Part shown: positions 25,433-34,183 of the stretch, piece after piece | Position numbering within the stretch: the first letter of the stretch is position 1 | Layout: every line of letters begins with the position of its first letter | Source: Clostridia bacterium | Lineage (GTDB): Bacteria; Bacillota; Clostridia; Christensenellales; Aristaeellaceae | Direction of reading: 5' to 3' | DNA: 56,132 nt | Assembly: GCA_017545905.1 (NCBI GenBank) | Contig: JAFWXL010000066.1 | Coordinates: forward strand, 1 to 56,132 | Notes under the pieces: model-generated | What the model was told of the DNA's origin: nothing | The model's database searches: none | The model's input: only the letters and a program-made list of their open reading frames with translations | Made by a program: the position numbers and the translations under genes

Positions 25433-26386
25433 ATGAGCGATTGGGCGCTGTACTTTGGGCTTGCTGCTGCGCTGTGCGCGGCATGCTCGATGACAGGCGC
25501 TGTGCTTGGACACATATGGGGCATAGATCCCTCGCGTGAAACCCCGGGCACGCGCAGGCGAAGCGCGGGATGCAGGCTCCTTGGCGAGCGGATTGCATCC
25601 TTTGCCGCAGTGCTGCCGCCATGCCTGTGGCTGGGCGCATGTGCAGGGCAGGCGATAGGCAGCATGCCCGGCGCGGCTGTCTGCGCGCTCTGTGCGTTGA
25701 CGTGTGCCATGCTGAGCTATTGCGCGATGTTTGCCAGCGTGCGACGCGAGGGACGGGGCATGGCGCATGTGTGCGGCGAGGAGCATTCGGAGGCGATGAT
25801 GAAAACGCGCTGCGCGCTTGGCTGTGCGGCGTGCGTGGCGGCGGCAGGCGCGCTGCTCATGTCGCTGCTGCGTGACGGATACGTGGATGTATCCAACGGA
25901 CACCTGTTCGCGTTGTCCTGTGCGCTTTTGCCGATGCTGAGCATGCAGATGGCGTCAGAGCACATGGCGAGCGTGATCAGAAACGAGAAAGCGATGCTTC
26001 CGGCGGCTTCCGGCGGCGTGGTGTGTGCGGCAATGATTGCGATGCTCATGCTGCTGCAGGGCGCCGCGCTGCATATAGATGACCGGATGGCGCTTGTGCT
26101 CAGGGCTTCGGTTATTCTTGTATGGCTGGTCTCATGGGCGGCGCTTGTGCGCCTTGGCGCTGCGGCGGCGCATAAGCTGCTGGAGCGGCCGTTTTCGACA
26201 AAAAGGCAGCGCTTCTGGCCGAAGCTGCTGCTGTGTGCCGCTGCGGGCATTGCGCTGGCGCTTGCGGGCGGCGCGTGGCTGTTTGTCGCTGGTGCAGTAT
26301 TGTGCGCATGCTGCGCACTGCTGGATGCGGTTGTCTGTACGGCATGGCTTCGCCGCATCGGCCGCGGCCTTATTTTCAGAAACTGA
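25433..26386 (+). CDS. Multi-pass membrane protein of unknown function
   Basis: About 317 residues with eight or so hydrophobic segments, rich in alanine, cysteine and methionine; no family recognised. Positively charged stretches (TRRRSAGCRLLGERI, about 43-57; LLERPFSTKRQRFWPK, about 248-263) mark cytoplasmic loops. The ATG at 25433 follows GGAGGAAAC, and TATAAT at 25394-25399 is a likely -10. It is monocistronic between two terminators. The open frame reaches upstream but overlaps the PPIase gene without a start site. Confidence 0.75.
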   Translation: MSDWALYFGLAAALCAACSMTGAVLGHIWGIDPSRETPGTRRRSAGCRLLGERIASFAAVLPPCLWLGACAGQAIGSMPGAAVCALCALTCAMLSYCAMFASVRREGRGMAHVCGEEHSEAMMKTRCALGCAACVAAAGALLMSLLRDGYVDVSNGHLFALSCALLPMLSMQMASEHMASVIRNEKAMLPAASGGVVCAAMIAMLMLLQGAALHIDDRMALVLRASVILVWLVSWAALVRLGAAAAHKLLERPFSTKRQRFWPKLLLCAAAGIALALAGGAWLFVAGAVLCACCALLDAVVCTAWLRRIGRGLIFRN

Positions 26387-26394
26387 GTAAAATA

Positions 26395-26428
26395 AAAGAA
26401 CGCTCCCGGAATGAGAGCGTTCTTTGTC
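26395..26428 (+). terminator. Intrinsic terminator
   Basis: AAAGAACGCTC / GAGCGTTCTTT hairpin, then TGTCTTT. Confidence 0.85.
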
Positions 26429-26539
26429 TTTAGAATCGGACAGCTGCGACGCTAGGCCAAGCAGCATCGGAGGGCCTTTCGCCCGAACGATGCGTCTCAG
26501 AAGCAAGGCGAAGCGTAGCGGCCGCAGGCACTGCCTGCA

Positions 26540-27160
26540 TTAGGCGCCGAACTTCGCGTTGAGCACCTCAGCGGTCTTGCGGGCGACGTCGGCGGTCAGG
26601 CAGGCGCAGCGGTTGATGCGATCCGGATTGCTCATGTCGTAGTTGATCTGCGGAGCAGCGGTGAAGAACTGCAGCAGGGAATCGGCGCAGTTCGGGGAGC
26701 CCGGAACGACCTGAGCAACCGCCGGCGCGGAGCCGCGGTCATAGGTCGGCAGGGTGCTGGTCTTATACCAGTCCATAACTTCCTTCAGGCAGGCCTTGGA
26801 GTCGGCAGACTCGCAAACCAGGCCGATCACCGCAGCGGCGCCGCCCAGGCAGCCGCACAGGGAGTTCTGGCCGTAGCCGGCAGCGCCATTCTGGAACATC
26901 TTGACCGGGAACTGGGCGAAATCCGGATTCACCGCAGCCAGAGACTCCACCAGACCGGCAACGACGCCGACGCAGCAGCCGCCCAGCTCGGAGAAGCGCT
27001 TGTAGGCCAGATCAGCAACGGCTTCCGGATCGAGCTTGACATAGGTGTAGGGATGAACCGGGGCCTCGGCCATCACGCTCATCGGGATCGCGCTGGCGAC
27101 GGAAGCGGCGACGGCAACCTTGCCGACGTTCTTGAGGAAATCACGACGGGACTGCATCAT
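26540..27160 (-). CDS. Tat-exported C_GCAxxG_C_C family redox protein
   Basis: About 206 residues. The N-terminus carries a twin-arginine motif (SRRDFLK) and a hydrophobic stretch ending AMPMSVMA-like small residues, so it is probably exported by Tat, often a sign of a bound cofactor. The body has the C_GCAxxG_C_C cysteine pattern: GGCCVGVVAG, then CGCLGGAAAVIGLVC, then ACLKEV and CACLTAD. Members are thought to bind metal or act in redox reactions. ATG at 27160 has AGGAGG nine bases upstream; the ATG at 27169 abuts that site and is unlikely. It is a single gene behind a consensus promoter. Confidence 0.82.
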   Translation of the reverse strand: MMQSRRDFLKNVGKVAVAASVASAIPMSVMAEAPVHPYTYVKLDPEAVADLAYKRFSELGGCCVGVVAGLVESLAAVNPDFAQFPVKMFQNGAAGYGQNSLCGCLGGAAAVIGLVCESADSKACLKEVMDWYKTSTLPTYDRGSAPAVAQVVPGSPNCADSLLQFFTAAPQINYDMSNPDRINRCACLTADVARKTAEVLNAKFGA

Positions 27161-27196
27161 AGTAAACATCCTCCTGAGATATATTTTGATACGTCT

Positions 27197-27225
27197 ATTA
27201 TAGACCTTTGACAAAGGAATGTCAA
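27197..27225 (-). promoter_or_regulatory. Consensus promoter with a palindrome over the -35
   Basis: Minus strand: TTGACA, 17-base spacer, TATAAT. The -35 is one arm of an inverted repeat TTGACATTCCTTTGTCAA, a possible operator for the Tat-exported redox protein gene. Confidence 0.75.
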
Positions 27226-27342
27226 TAATACCCTGAAAAATACAGGGAATTCCTAGCTGAGTGAAGGAATTGAAAATGCCGTGTTCCGTGCGTCTGCGGC
27301 TGTGGTATAATAAAATAAACAGATATGGGGGAGGATGAGGCC

Positions 27343-30300
27343 ATGCCGAACTGGACGCAGCAGCAGCTCGACGCCATCACAGACAGGGGGCACAGCCTCA
27401 TTGTCTGCGCGGCGGCGGGATCCGGCAAGACGGCTGTGCTGGTGGAGCGCATCGTACAGCTGATCAAAGAGGGCTGCCCGATTGAAAACATGCTGGTGGT
27501 GACATTCACCAATGCGGCGGCGGGTGAGATGCGCCAGAGAATCGGCGCGGCGCTGGATCTGGCGGCGCGTGAGCGGCCGGAACTGGGCGAACAGGCCATG
27601 GCGCTCTCCCGGGCGAGCATTTCCACGCTGCACAGGTTTTGCGGCAATCTGCTCAGGGAGCACTTTCAGGCGCTGGGGGTAGATCCGGCCTTCCGCATCG
27701 GCGACGAGCAGGAATGCGGCGTGCTGGCTGCGCAGGCGATGGAGGATGCGCTCTATGCCTGCTACGAGGTGGGCAGCGTGGATTTCATGGCGGCAGACGC
27801 TTGCCATGAGCAGGAGACGCTCGTGGAGATGGCGCGCGCGCTCTACGGCTTTATCATGACCCGACCGGACCCGTGGCAGTGGCTGGACAGGGCTGCCGCG
27901 GCGTGCTCGCTGAGCGCGGATGAGCTGGCGGTGAGTCCGGCGGCGCAGATGATTGCGGAGGATGCGCACGCACAGATGGAACAGCTGCTTTCGGATGCGC
28001 ACAAGACGCTGACACTCTGCCGGGGAGAGGGCGGTCCGCTGCATTATGAGGCAGCCTGCGCGCAGGACGTGATCCTGCTGGGCGATCTGATGGATGCGGC
28101 GAAGAACGGCTATGCGTGCCTTCGTGCGGCGCTCTCCGGGGCGGCATTTGCGTCTCTCGGCAGAAAAAAGAAGGGCGACGTCTTTGACGAGGAGCTCGCC
28201 GAAACGATCAAGGCAAGGCGCGATGCGCTGAAGAAGGCTCTCTCCGCGCTGAAGACGGCCTTGGGTGCGTCGCTGGAGGAGGCTGCGCAGGATCTTGCGC
28301 TGACCGCCGCGCCGCTGCGGGGCATTGCGGAGCTGGTGCGCACATACGACGCCTTCTATACGGCGCTCAAGCGGCAGCGCGGCCTGATGGATTTCAACGA
28401 TCTGGAGCACGGCGCAATCCGGGCGCTGGAGAGCGAGGCGGTCCGCAGGGCGCTGCATGACCGCTATCGCTATGTATTTATCGATGAATATCAGGATTCG
28501 AGCGCGATTCAGGAAGCGATTGTGGGCAGCTTTGCGCGTGAGGACGGCATGTTCATGGTGGGCGATGTGAAGCAGAGCATCTACCGCTTCCGTCAGGCGG
28601 AGCCGACGCTGTTCCTGCGCCGCGCGGCGCTGTATGACCGGGCGGACAATCCGGTGGCCAGACGCATTGATCTGCAGAATAACTTCCGATCACGTGCCAA
28701 CGTGCTCTGCGGCGTGAACGCTGTGTTTGAGCGCATCATGCGTGCAGATGTGACGGAGATTGAATATGACGAGCGCGAAGCGCTGATTCCGGGCCTTGCG
28801 CGGCGGGACGACGATCCGCCGGTGGAGCTGCATATCGTCTGGCGCGGGGAGGATGAGGAGGACGAACCCGTCGAACCGGACGCAGAGGATGCACAGCAGG
28901 ACGAGCGCGAGATGGCGGCTGTGGAGCGCGAGGCGCTGGTGGCGGCGCAAAGGATCAAGGCGCTTGTCGGCACGCCGTTTTACGATGCGAAGGCGGGCGG
29001 CGAGCGGCCGCTTGCCTATCGCGATATGGCAGTGCTCATGCGCGTTGCGCGCGGCACGGCGGCGCTGGCGGCGGATATCCTCAGCGGCGAGGGCATTCCT
29101 GTGTTCTGCGATGCGGGCGAGGGATATTTCGATATCCCGGAGATCCGCGCGATCATGGCGCTGCTGACCACGATCTCCTGCGGTGCGCAGGATGAGACGC
29201 TGATCGCATCGCTGCGTGGCCCCGCGCTGGGGCTGCAGGAGAGCGAGCTGGCGCAGATCCGCATCCATACGCCGGATACGAAGACGCCGTATCACGAGGC
29301 CGTCAGGCGATACCGCGAGGAGAATGACGACGCGCTGGCGATGAAGCTGCGCGGATTTGAAGAAAGGCTGAACCTCTGGCGGCTGTGCGCGCGCCATCAG
29401 GGCGTGGACAGACTGCTTGAGCGGATCTATGCCGAGACGGGTTTTCCTGCCATAGCGGGCGCGCTGCCGGACGGTGCGGCGAGGCAGGCGAATCTGAGGC
29501 TGCTGGTATCGCGCGCGCGTACGTTCATGCAAAGCCAGGGCGGTTCGCTGCATGCGTTTTTGCGCTATGCCGCGCGGCTGAAGGCGGGTGGCGACTCGAT
29601 GAGCGCCAGCGCCATCGGCGAGAGCGAGGATGTGGTGCGCATCATGACCACGCACAAGAGCAAGGGCCTGGAATTCCCGGTGGTCTTTGTGCTGGGCATG
29701 GGCAGAAGGATGAGCACGCGCAGCCGCCATGCTCCGCTGCTGCTGCATGCAGATCTGGGCGCAGGCCTTGTGTGCGTGGATACACAGCTGCACAGCGAGC
29801 GCGACACGCTGCTGCGCCGGGCGATCCGCATGAAGGCGGCGGACGAACAGCTGGCCGAGGAAATCCGCATCCTGTACGTGGCGATGACGCGTGCGCGGGA
29901 GAGGCTGATTCTCATCGGCGAGGCGAACAGCAAGCATCGCGATGCGCTGATGATCCGGGAGAATACGGGCGCGGCGATCCGCGGCATGCTCACCGGGCTG
30001 GACATGGTCTGCCCGATGCTCTGCCAGAATGGCGCAGCCCTGAATATCCCGGAGGAAGAGGTCGTCTGCGGCGGGTCGCGCTGGCGCGTCTTTGCGCATC
30101 ACGGCGGCGCGGCGCAGGGCAGGCGGATGCGCAGCGACGAGTCGGTCATGCAGCTGATTGCCCGGCTGGAAAACACGCCTCTTGAGGACGAGGCGCTTGT
30201 ACGCCTGATGGATTACAGCGCGCAAAGCGACAGGCCGGCTGTACGCAAGACGAGCGTGAGCAGCGTGATCCGCGATGAAAAGCGCGCCGCGCAGGCGGAG

Positions 30301-30867
30301 GACGGCGAGCCCTTTGCGGCCGCAGAGAACGAGATCATGCGTCTGCCGAGGTTCATGAGCGAGAAAAAGCTCACCGGCGCGCAGATCGGTACGGCGCTGC
30401 ACAGAATGCTGCGCATGACGGATCTGGACAGGCTCAGGGCAAGCCGGGACGTTGCTGCGGAGCTGGCGCGCCAGCGCTCACAGATGCTCGAAACCGGCGT
30501 GGTTACGCAGGCGGAATACGACGCTGTGCCGCTGCGGATGATGACGGATTTCTATACCTCGCCGCTGGGCGTGCGCATGCTCAGAAGCAGCCATGTGGAG
30601 CGTGAGTGGGCGTTTACATTCAGGCGGCAGGCGCGCGACGGCAGCGTGCAGCTGGTTCAGGGCGTGATCGACTGCTGCTTTGAGGAAGGCGGCAAATGGG
30701 TGCTCATTGATTACAAGACGGATTCCCCGGCGGATGTTCAGGGCGCGCTCGCGCGCCACAGGCCGCAGCTGGAGATTTACGCGCAGGCGCTTGCCGGAAT
30801 CACGCATATGGACGTTGCGCAGCGCGTTTTGTATCTGGTGCGCGCCGGCGCGGGCTATGCTGTGTGA
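27343..30867 (+). CDS. addA: AddA helicase-nuclease subunit
   Basis: About 1174 residues. The UvrD-type helicase has motif I AAAGSGKTAVLVERI (about 23-37), motif II VFIDEYQDSS (about 378-387), motif III-like GDVKQSIYRFRQAEPTLF, and motif VI LYVAMTRARERLILIG (about 842-857). The C-terminal RecB-type nuclease has QGVIDCCF (about 1105) and DYKTDS (about 1123). AddAB resects DNA double-strand ends for recombination. ATG at 27343 follows GGGGGAGG. The usual partner addB is not next to it on either side and is not in this window. TATAAT at 27306-27311 is a probable -10. Confidence 0.93.
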   Translation: MPNWTQQQLDAITDRGHSLIVCAAAGSGKTAVLVERIVQLIKEGCPIENMLVVTFTNAAAGEMRQRIGAALDLAARERPELGEQAMALSRASISTLHRFCGNLLREHFQALGVDPAFRIGDEQECGVLAAQAMEDALYACYEVGSVDFMAADACHEQETLVEMARALYGFIMTRPDPWQWLDRAAAACSLSADELAVSPAAQMIAEDAHAQMEQLLSDAHKTLTLCRGEGGPLHYEAACAQDVILLGDLMDAAKNGYACLRAALSGAAFASLGRKKKGDVFDEELAETIKARRDALKKALSALKTALGASLEEAAQDLALTAAPLRGIAELVRTYDAFYTALKRQRGLMDFNDLEHGAIRALESEAVRRALHDRYRYVFIDEYQDSSAIQEAIVGSFAREDGMFMVGDVKQSIYRFRQAEPTLFLRRAALYDRADNPVARRIDLQNNFRSRANVLCGVNAVFERIMRADVTEIEYDEREALIPGLARRDDDPPVELHIVWRGEDEEDEPVEPDAEDAQQDEREMAAVEREALVAAQRIKALVGTPFYDAKAGGERPLAYRDMAVLMRVARGTAALAADILSGEGIPVFCDAGEGYFDIPEIRAIMALLTTISCGAQDETLIASLRGPALGLQESELAQIRIHTPDTKTPYHEAVRRYREENDDALAMKLRGFEERLNLWRLCARHQGVDRLLERIYAETGFPAIAGALPDGAARQANLRLLVSRARTFMQSQGGSLHAFLRYAARLKAGGDSMSASAIGESEDVVRIMTTHKSKGLEFPVVFVLGMGRRMSTRSRHAPLLLHADLGAGLVCVDTQLHSERDTLLRRAIRMKAADEQLAEEIRILYVAMTRARERLILIGEANSKHRDALMIRENTGAAIRGMLTGLDMVCPMLCQNGAALNIPEEEVVCGGSRWRVFAHHGGAAQGRRMRSDESVMQLIARLENTPLEDEALVRLMDYSAQSDRPAVRKTSVSSVIRDEKRAAQAEDGEPFAAAENEIMRLPRFMSEKKLTGAQIGTALHRMLRMTDLDRLRASRDVAAELARQRSQMLETGVVTQAEYDAVPLRMMTDFYTSPLGVRMLRSSHVEREWAFTFRRQARDGSVQLVQGVIDCCFEEGGKWVLIDYKTDSPADVQGALARHRPQLEIYAQALAGITHMDVAQRVLYLVRAGAGYAV

Positions 30868-30890
30868 ACAGATTTGCTTGCGCGGCGGGG

Positions 30891-30919
30891 TTGACAAACG
30901 CACAAAATGGGCGTATTGT
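30891..30919 (+). promoter_or_regulatory. Promoter of the mgtE transcript
   Basis: TTGACA, 17-base spacer, TATTGT. It lies about 380 bases upstream of the mgtE start codon, which implies a long leader. Confidence 0.65.
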
Positions 30920-31064
30920 AAGCATGGGATCGGGCGGTGATTGGCCTGACCGGCATGCGGCTGCACGCATGGCCGACGAAGAATCGTGGGCTTTATGTCA
31001 GGGCAGCCGGGTCCGTTTTTGGGGATGAATTCCCATCATACAGAATCAGAAAGGTGTGAAAGAC

Positions 31065-31163
31065 GTGGACGATTATCCCAGTAGCAACGCGGGCAATCCC
31101 CGAGAACGTCAGGCGCTGTGTGCGCTGCCGGCCGCGTCTTTGAGCCTTTGTATTACAGGTTGA
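31065..31163 (+). CDS. Candidate 32-residue leader peptide of mgtE
   Basis: Begins GTG with AAAGGTG eight bases upstream; the product would start MDDYPSSNAGNPRERQ and end LSLCITG before TGA. The acidic N-terminus followed by proline resembles Mg2+-sensing leader peptides such as MgtL, where low Mg2+ destabilises ribosomes translating acidic/proline-rich starts. It lies upstream of the terminator-like hairpin at 31201-31239. No conservation data are available, so coding is not established. Confidence 0.3.
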   Translation: MDDYPSSNAGNPRERQALCALPAASLSLCITG

Positions 31164-31198
31164 AGCGGCGATTCAGACAGTGAGCACACGGGCGGCTT

Positions 31199-31239
31199 TT
31201 GCGCAGCAGACGCGCATAGGCAGCCCGCTGCGCCGTTTT
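31199..31239 (+). terminator. Terminator-like hairpin in the mgtE leader
   Basis: GCGCAGC / GCTGCGC stem followed by CGTTTTGGGG, about 60 bases before the start codon. The T run is short, as expected for a conditional terminator. Confidence 0.4.
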
Positions 31240-31299
31240 GGGGAAAAGGGCCTGCATTTTCGGACCTGACGAGAACGAAAATGTGAGGAGGGACTCCCG

Positions 31300-32658
31300 A
31301 TGGAGGATGAATTCCGCAAGGATTTTGAGGAACTGCTCAGGCTGATGGACGCCGGCAGGCTTCAGGATTTCAAAAAAAAGGCATACGAGTGCCTGCCGGT
31401 GGATATCGCCGAAGGCCTCGAGGAGATTGAGGACAATGCCCGGGTGCTGCGCCTGTTCCGCATGCTGCCCAAGGATATTTCCTCCGACGTGTTCTCCTAC
31501 ATGAATTCCGATCAGCAGAGGCTGATCGCCGAAAGCGCATCCAGCGCCGAGCTCAAAGCGCTGGTTGACGACATGTTTCTGGATGACACGGTTGACTTTC
31601 TGGAGGAAATGCCGGCGAACGTCGTCAAGAAGGTTCTGCAGAATGCAGACGAGACGACGCGCAAGATGATCAATCAGTTCCTCAATTACCCGGAGAACAG
31701 CGCCGGCTCGCTGATGACGATCGAGTATGTCGATCTGAAGGACTACTTCACCGTGCGAAAGGCGATGGATTATATCCGCCGCACGGGCATCGACAAGGAG
31801 ACCGTCTATACCTGCTATGTCATCGACGAGCAGCGCAAGCTGGTCGGTCAGGTCTCTCTGCGCAAGCTGATCATCGCGCCGGAGAGCACCTATATCCGCG
31901 ATATTATGGATACGAACATCGTGTCCGCAACGACGACGGACGATCAGGAGGTCGTCGCGGAGGATTTCCGCCGCTACGACCTGACCTCCATCGCCGTGAC
32001 CGATAAGGAAAACCGTCTGGTCGGCATCATCACGATCGACGATATCGTCGACGTCATTACCGACGAGAACACCGAGGACATCAAAAAGATGGCCGCCATT
32101 ATTCCCTCGGATGAGGAATACATGGATGCAGGCGTCATTCACCTTGTGGCGCACCGCCTGCCGTGGCTGATGATCATGATGCTCTCTGCAACGCTGTCCT
32201 CGACGATCATCACGCACTTTGAAAGCGTGCTCGCGGGCGCTGTGGTGCTCACGGCGTTCATTCCGATGCTCACCGGCTCCGCCGGTAACTCGGGCAGCCA
32301 GACCTCGGTCACGATTATCCGCAATATGGCGCTGGGCGAGGTGGAACTGAGCGACTGGCTGCGCGTTCTGTGGAAAGAGATGCGCGTGGCGATCGTCTCC
32401 GGCGCTTCGCTGGCGGCGGTCAATATGCTGCGCATGCTGATCTTTGACGGCGTGGGCCTGATGATCAGTGCTGTAGTATCCATCACGCTGATGTTTGCCA
32501 TCGTGCTGGCGGCGTGCGTGGGCTGCCTGCTGCCGATGGGCGCAAAGAAGCTGGGCCTTGACCCGGCGGTTATGGCCAGCCCGATGATCACCACGATCGT
32601 TGACGCGGCGGCGCTGCTGCTGTATTTCATGATCGCGACGGTCATGCTTGGACTGTAA
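31300..32658 (+). CDS. mgtE: MgtE magnesium transporter
   Basis: 452 residues: an N-terminal superhelical domain (about 1-130), two CBS domains (about 140-255; TIAVTDKENRLVGIITIDD-type motif), a connecting helix and five membrane helices (about 285-452). The selectivity region MLTGSAGNSGSQTSVTIIRN is intact. MgtE is a Mg2+ channel gated by cytosolic Mg2+ through the CBS and N domains. The ATG follows GAGGAGGG. Expression is probably set by the long leader described separately. Confidence 0.95.
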   Translation: MEDEFRKDFEELLRLMDAGRLQDFKKKAYECLPVDIAEGLEEIEDNARVLRLFRMLPKDISSDVFSYMNSDQQRLIAESASSAELKALVDDMFLDDTVDFLEEMPANVVKKVLQNADETTRKMINQFLNYPENSAGSLMTIEYVDLKDYFTVRKAMDYIRRTGIDKETVYTCYVIDEQRKLVGQVSLRKLIIAPESTYIRDIMDTNIVSATTTDDQEVVAEDFRRYDLTSIAVTDKENRLVGIITIDDIVDVITDENTEDIKKMAAIIPSDEEYMDAGVIHLVAHRLPWLMIMMLSATLSSTIITHFESVLAGAVVLTAFIPMLTGSAGNSGSQTSVTIIRNMALGEVELSDWLRVLWKEMRVAIVSGASLAAVNMLRMLIFDGVGLMISAVVSITLMFAIVLAACVGCLLPMGAKKLGLDPAVMASPMITTIVDAAALLLYFMIATVMLGL

Positions 32659-32671
32659 TGGAGCAAAAGAA

Positions 32672-32704
32672 TAGAAGCGCTTCGCTTGGCGGGGCGCTTC
32701 TTTT
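32672..32704 (+). terminator. Intrinsic terminator after mgtE
   Basis: AGAAGCGC, loop, GCGCTTCT hairpin followed by TTT. Confidence 0.75.
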
Positions 32705-32804
32705 GGTTTTGGGGGATAAGCAGCATAAGGAATAGAAAGCTAATTAAGCTGCTTGAAGCCCCCTGGATTAATCTTCTAATCATCCATTGAGCAAAACTAC
32801 AGTG

Positions 32805-33238
32805 GCGAACTGCGTTCGCCCGCGGTTATCAAGAATGAACCTTCGATTCTCTGGGTACTTATACCTCCCAGGCGTTCGGAAGGGGGTATGGGAGTCCAGA
32901 GGGATGTAGAGCACCGGAGCCGAGCGCGTCCAGTGGACGCATTGAGCGAGGCGGAGCGTGGGGAATCGCAAGGAGCGCTTGCGCGACTATGCGAGTTCCC
33001 CGAGAAAATCCGAATTTCCCCCTCATCCTTCTGGGCCCAGCGCAGCGCGTAGCTGGTACGAATCCGTGCTGAGATCCTTTCGAAGCGTATCAGAATCGTA
33101 ATTGTCGCCTGTCGGCTCCTCTCCGATTCTTGCTTATTATTTTGTGCTGCGCGCATAGGAACGTTGGGCTGCCGCCCAAACCCGCTTGAGGGATTTCATC
33201 CCTCAAACTCCCTTCTTCGCTTCGCGCCGGTTTTAAGA
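32805..33238 (-). repeat. Long composite intergenic repeat (copy F)
   Basis: The 32659-33307 gap holds no gene. Read on the minus strand from 33238 it starts CCGGCGCGAAGCGAAGAAGG, then GAGGGATGAAATCCCTC, then (about 33077-33155) a block matching the arms of the palindromic element at 6878-7168 (GAGGAGCCGACAGGCGACAA). Further along (about 32900-33000) it matches the element at 1-250, with a 25-base exact match. It is the most complete copy in the window. Its far boundary near 32805 is uncertain. Confidence 0.6.
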
Positions 33239-33265
33239 TTCCTTAGTTAACTAAATATTCCTAAA

Positions 33266-33293
33266 GAAAAAGAGCAGTCCATATGGACTGCTC
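33266..33293 (-). terminator. Intrinsic terminator after metQ
   Basis: GAGCAGTCC, ATAT, GGACTGCTC, with a T run on the minus strand (TTTTTC) and another on the plus strand side. Confidence 0.85.
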
Positions 33294-33307
33294 CGTTTTT
33301 TGTTTGA

Positions 33308-34096
33308 TTACTTGGTCGGGACGACGGCGGTGCCGTAGGTGTCCTTGATCCACTGGACCATCTCTTCGCTCTGGAGAACCTCGACGAGGGTCTTGAGCTC
33401 AGCGCGGTCGTCGCCCTCACGGATGGCGATGATGTTCGGGAAGGAGATGTCGGAAGACTCGACGGCGATGGCGGTGCCGACAACCTCAACGCCGGCCTGC
33501 AGGGCGTAGTTGGAGTTGATGACGGCGAGGTCGACGTCGGCCAGCATGCGCGGCACGGCAGCGGCTTCGAATTCCTGAATCTCAACGTTCTTCGGGTTGT
33601 CCACGATATCCAGCACGGTCGCGGTCTGGCCGGCGGCCACGTCGAGGGTGATCAGGCCCTGAGCGGCGAGCAGGTTCAGCGCGCGGGCTTCGTTGGTCGG
33701 GTCGTTCGGCACGGCGATGACGGCCTTCTCCGGAATGGTGTCGATGGTGTAGGCCTTGTCCAGGTTGGTGTAGATGCCCATCGGCTCATAGTGGACAGCG
33801 CCGGCGGAGACGAGCTTGGTGCCGTTCTGCGCGCAGAAGTCCTCGAGGTACGGAATGTGCTGGAAGTAGTTGGCGTCCAGATCGCCGGCGTCGAGCTGCA
33901 GGTTCGGCTGGACATAGTCGTCAAAGACGATCACTTCGAGTTCAAGGTCCTTGGCGGCGAGGAGGTCCTTCGCGGCCTCAAGAATCTCGGCGTGCGGGGT
34001 GGAGGAGGCGCCGATCACGAGCGTGGTGGCAGCGCTGGCGGTCGCCAGAGCGCAGACGAGAACGAGGGCCAGAGCGATGGTAAGCAGCTTCTTCAT
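33308..34096 (-). CDS. metQ: MetQ/NlpA-type methionine-binding protein
   Basis: 262 residues with a signal peptide and the NlpA fold: LVIGASSTPHAEILEAAK at the start of the mature part, VFDDYVQPNLQLDAGDLDANYFQHIPYL (the family signature), and NSNYALQAGV. It delivers methionine or a related compound to MetNI. A cysteine occurs in the signal region (LVLVCALA), but valine precedes it, so this is a poor lipobox; cleavage after ATASA as a secreted protein is also possible. ATG with AAGGAGAG upstream. It is the third gene of metN-metI-metQ but is separated from metI by a 167-base gap containing a repeat module. Confidence 0.9.
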   Translation of the reverse strand: MKKLLTIALALVLVCALATASAATTLVIGASSTPHAEILEAAKDLLAAKDLELEVIVFDDYVQPNLQLDAGDLDANYFQHIPYLEDFCAQNGTKLVSAGAVHYEPMGIYTNLDKAYTIDTIPEKAVIAVPNDPTNEARALNLLAAQGLITLDVAAGQTATVLDIVDNPKNVEIQEFEAAAVPRMLADVDLAVINSNYALQAGVEVVGTAIAVESSDISFPNIIAIREGDDRAELKTLVEVLQSEEMVQWIKDTYGTAVVPTK

Positions 34097-34183
34097 AGTG
34101 TTGTCTCTCCTTCTTTATGATGGGATTTGAGGTCGATATTTCAAGGCATCGACGCCTTGTATCCAACAGTTGTCCTTCTTACA

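Larger units (their letters stand above)
30927..31299 (+). promoter_or_regulatory. Long structured leader of mgtE, class unknown
   Basis: About 370 bases with several possible stems. GACCGGC (about 30948) can pair with GCCGGGTC (about 31006) around an inner GGCATGCG / CGCATGGCC hairpin and is followed by GTTTTT. GCGCAGC (31201) pairs with GCTGCGC (31227-31233), followed by CGTTTT. I see none of the conserved blocks of the M-box (such as GGTGAGGCTCC) nor a clear Mn2+ aptamer. It also carries a short reading frame at 31065-31163. Confidence 0.45.

Noticed and set aside
28690-30402. 570-codon minus-strand frame antisense to addA
   Set aside because: Its composition (His/Arg/Leu-rich) is that of a shadow frame, and helicase and nuclease motifs are on the plus strand.
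30927-31299. M-box or Mn2+ riboswitch upstream of mgtE
   Set aside because: I could not find the conserved M-box blocks or the full yybP-ykoY pattern; a CCCAGTAGC stretch alone is not enough. A covariance search would settle it.
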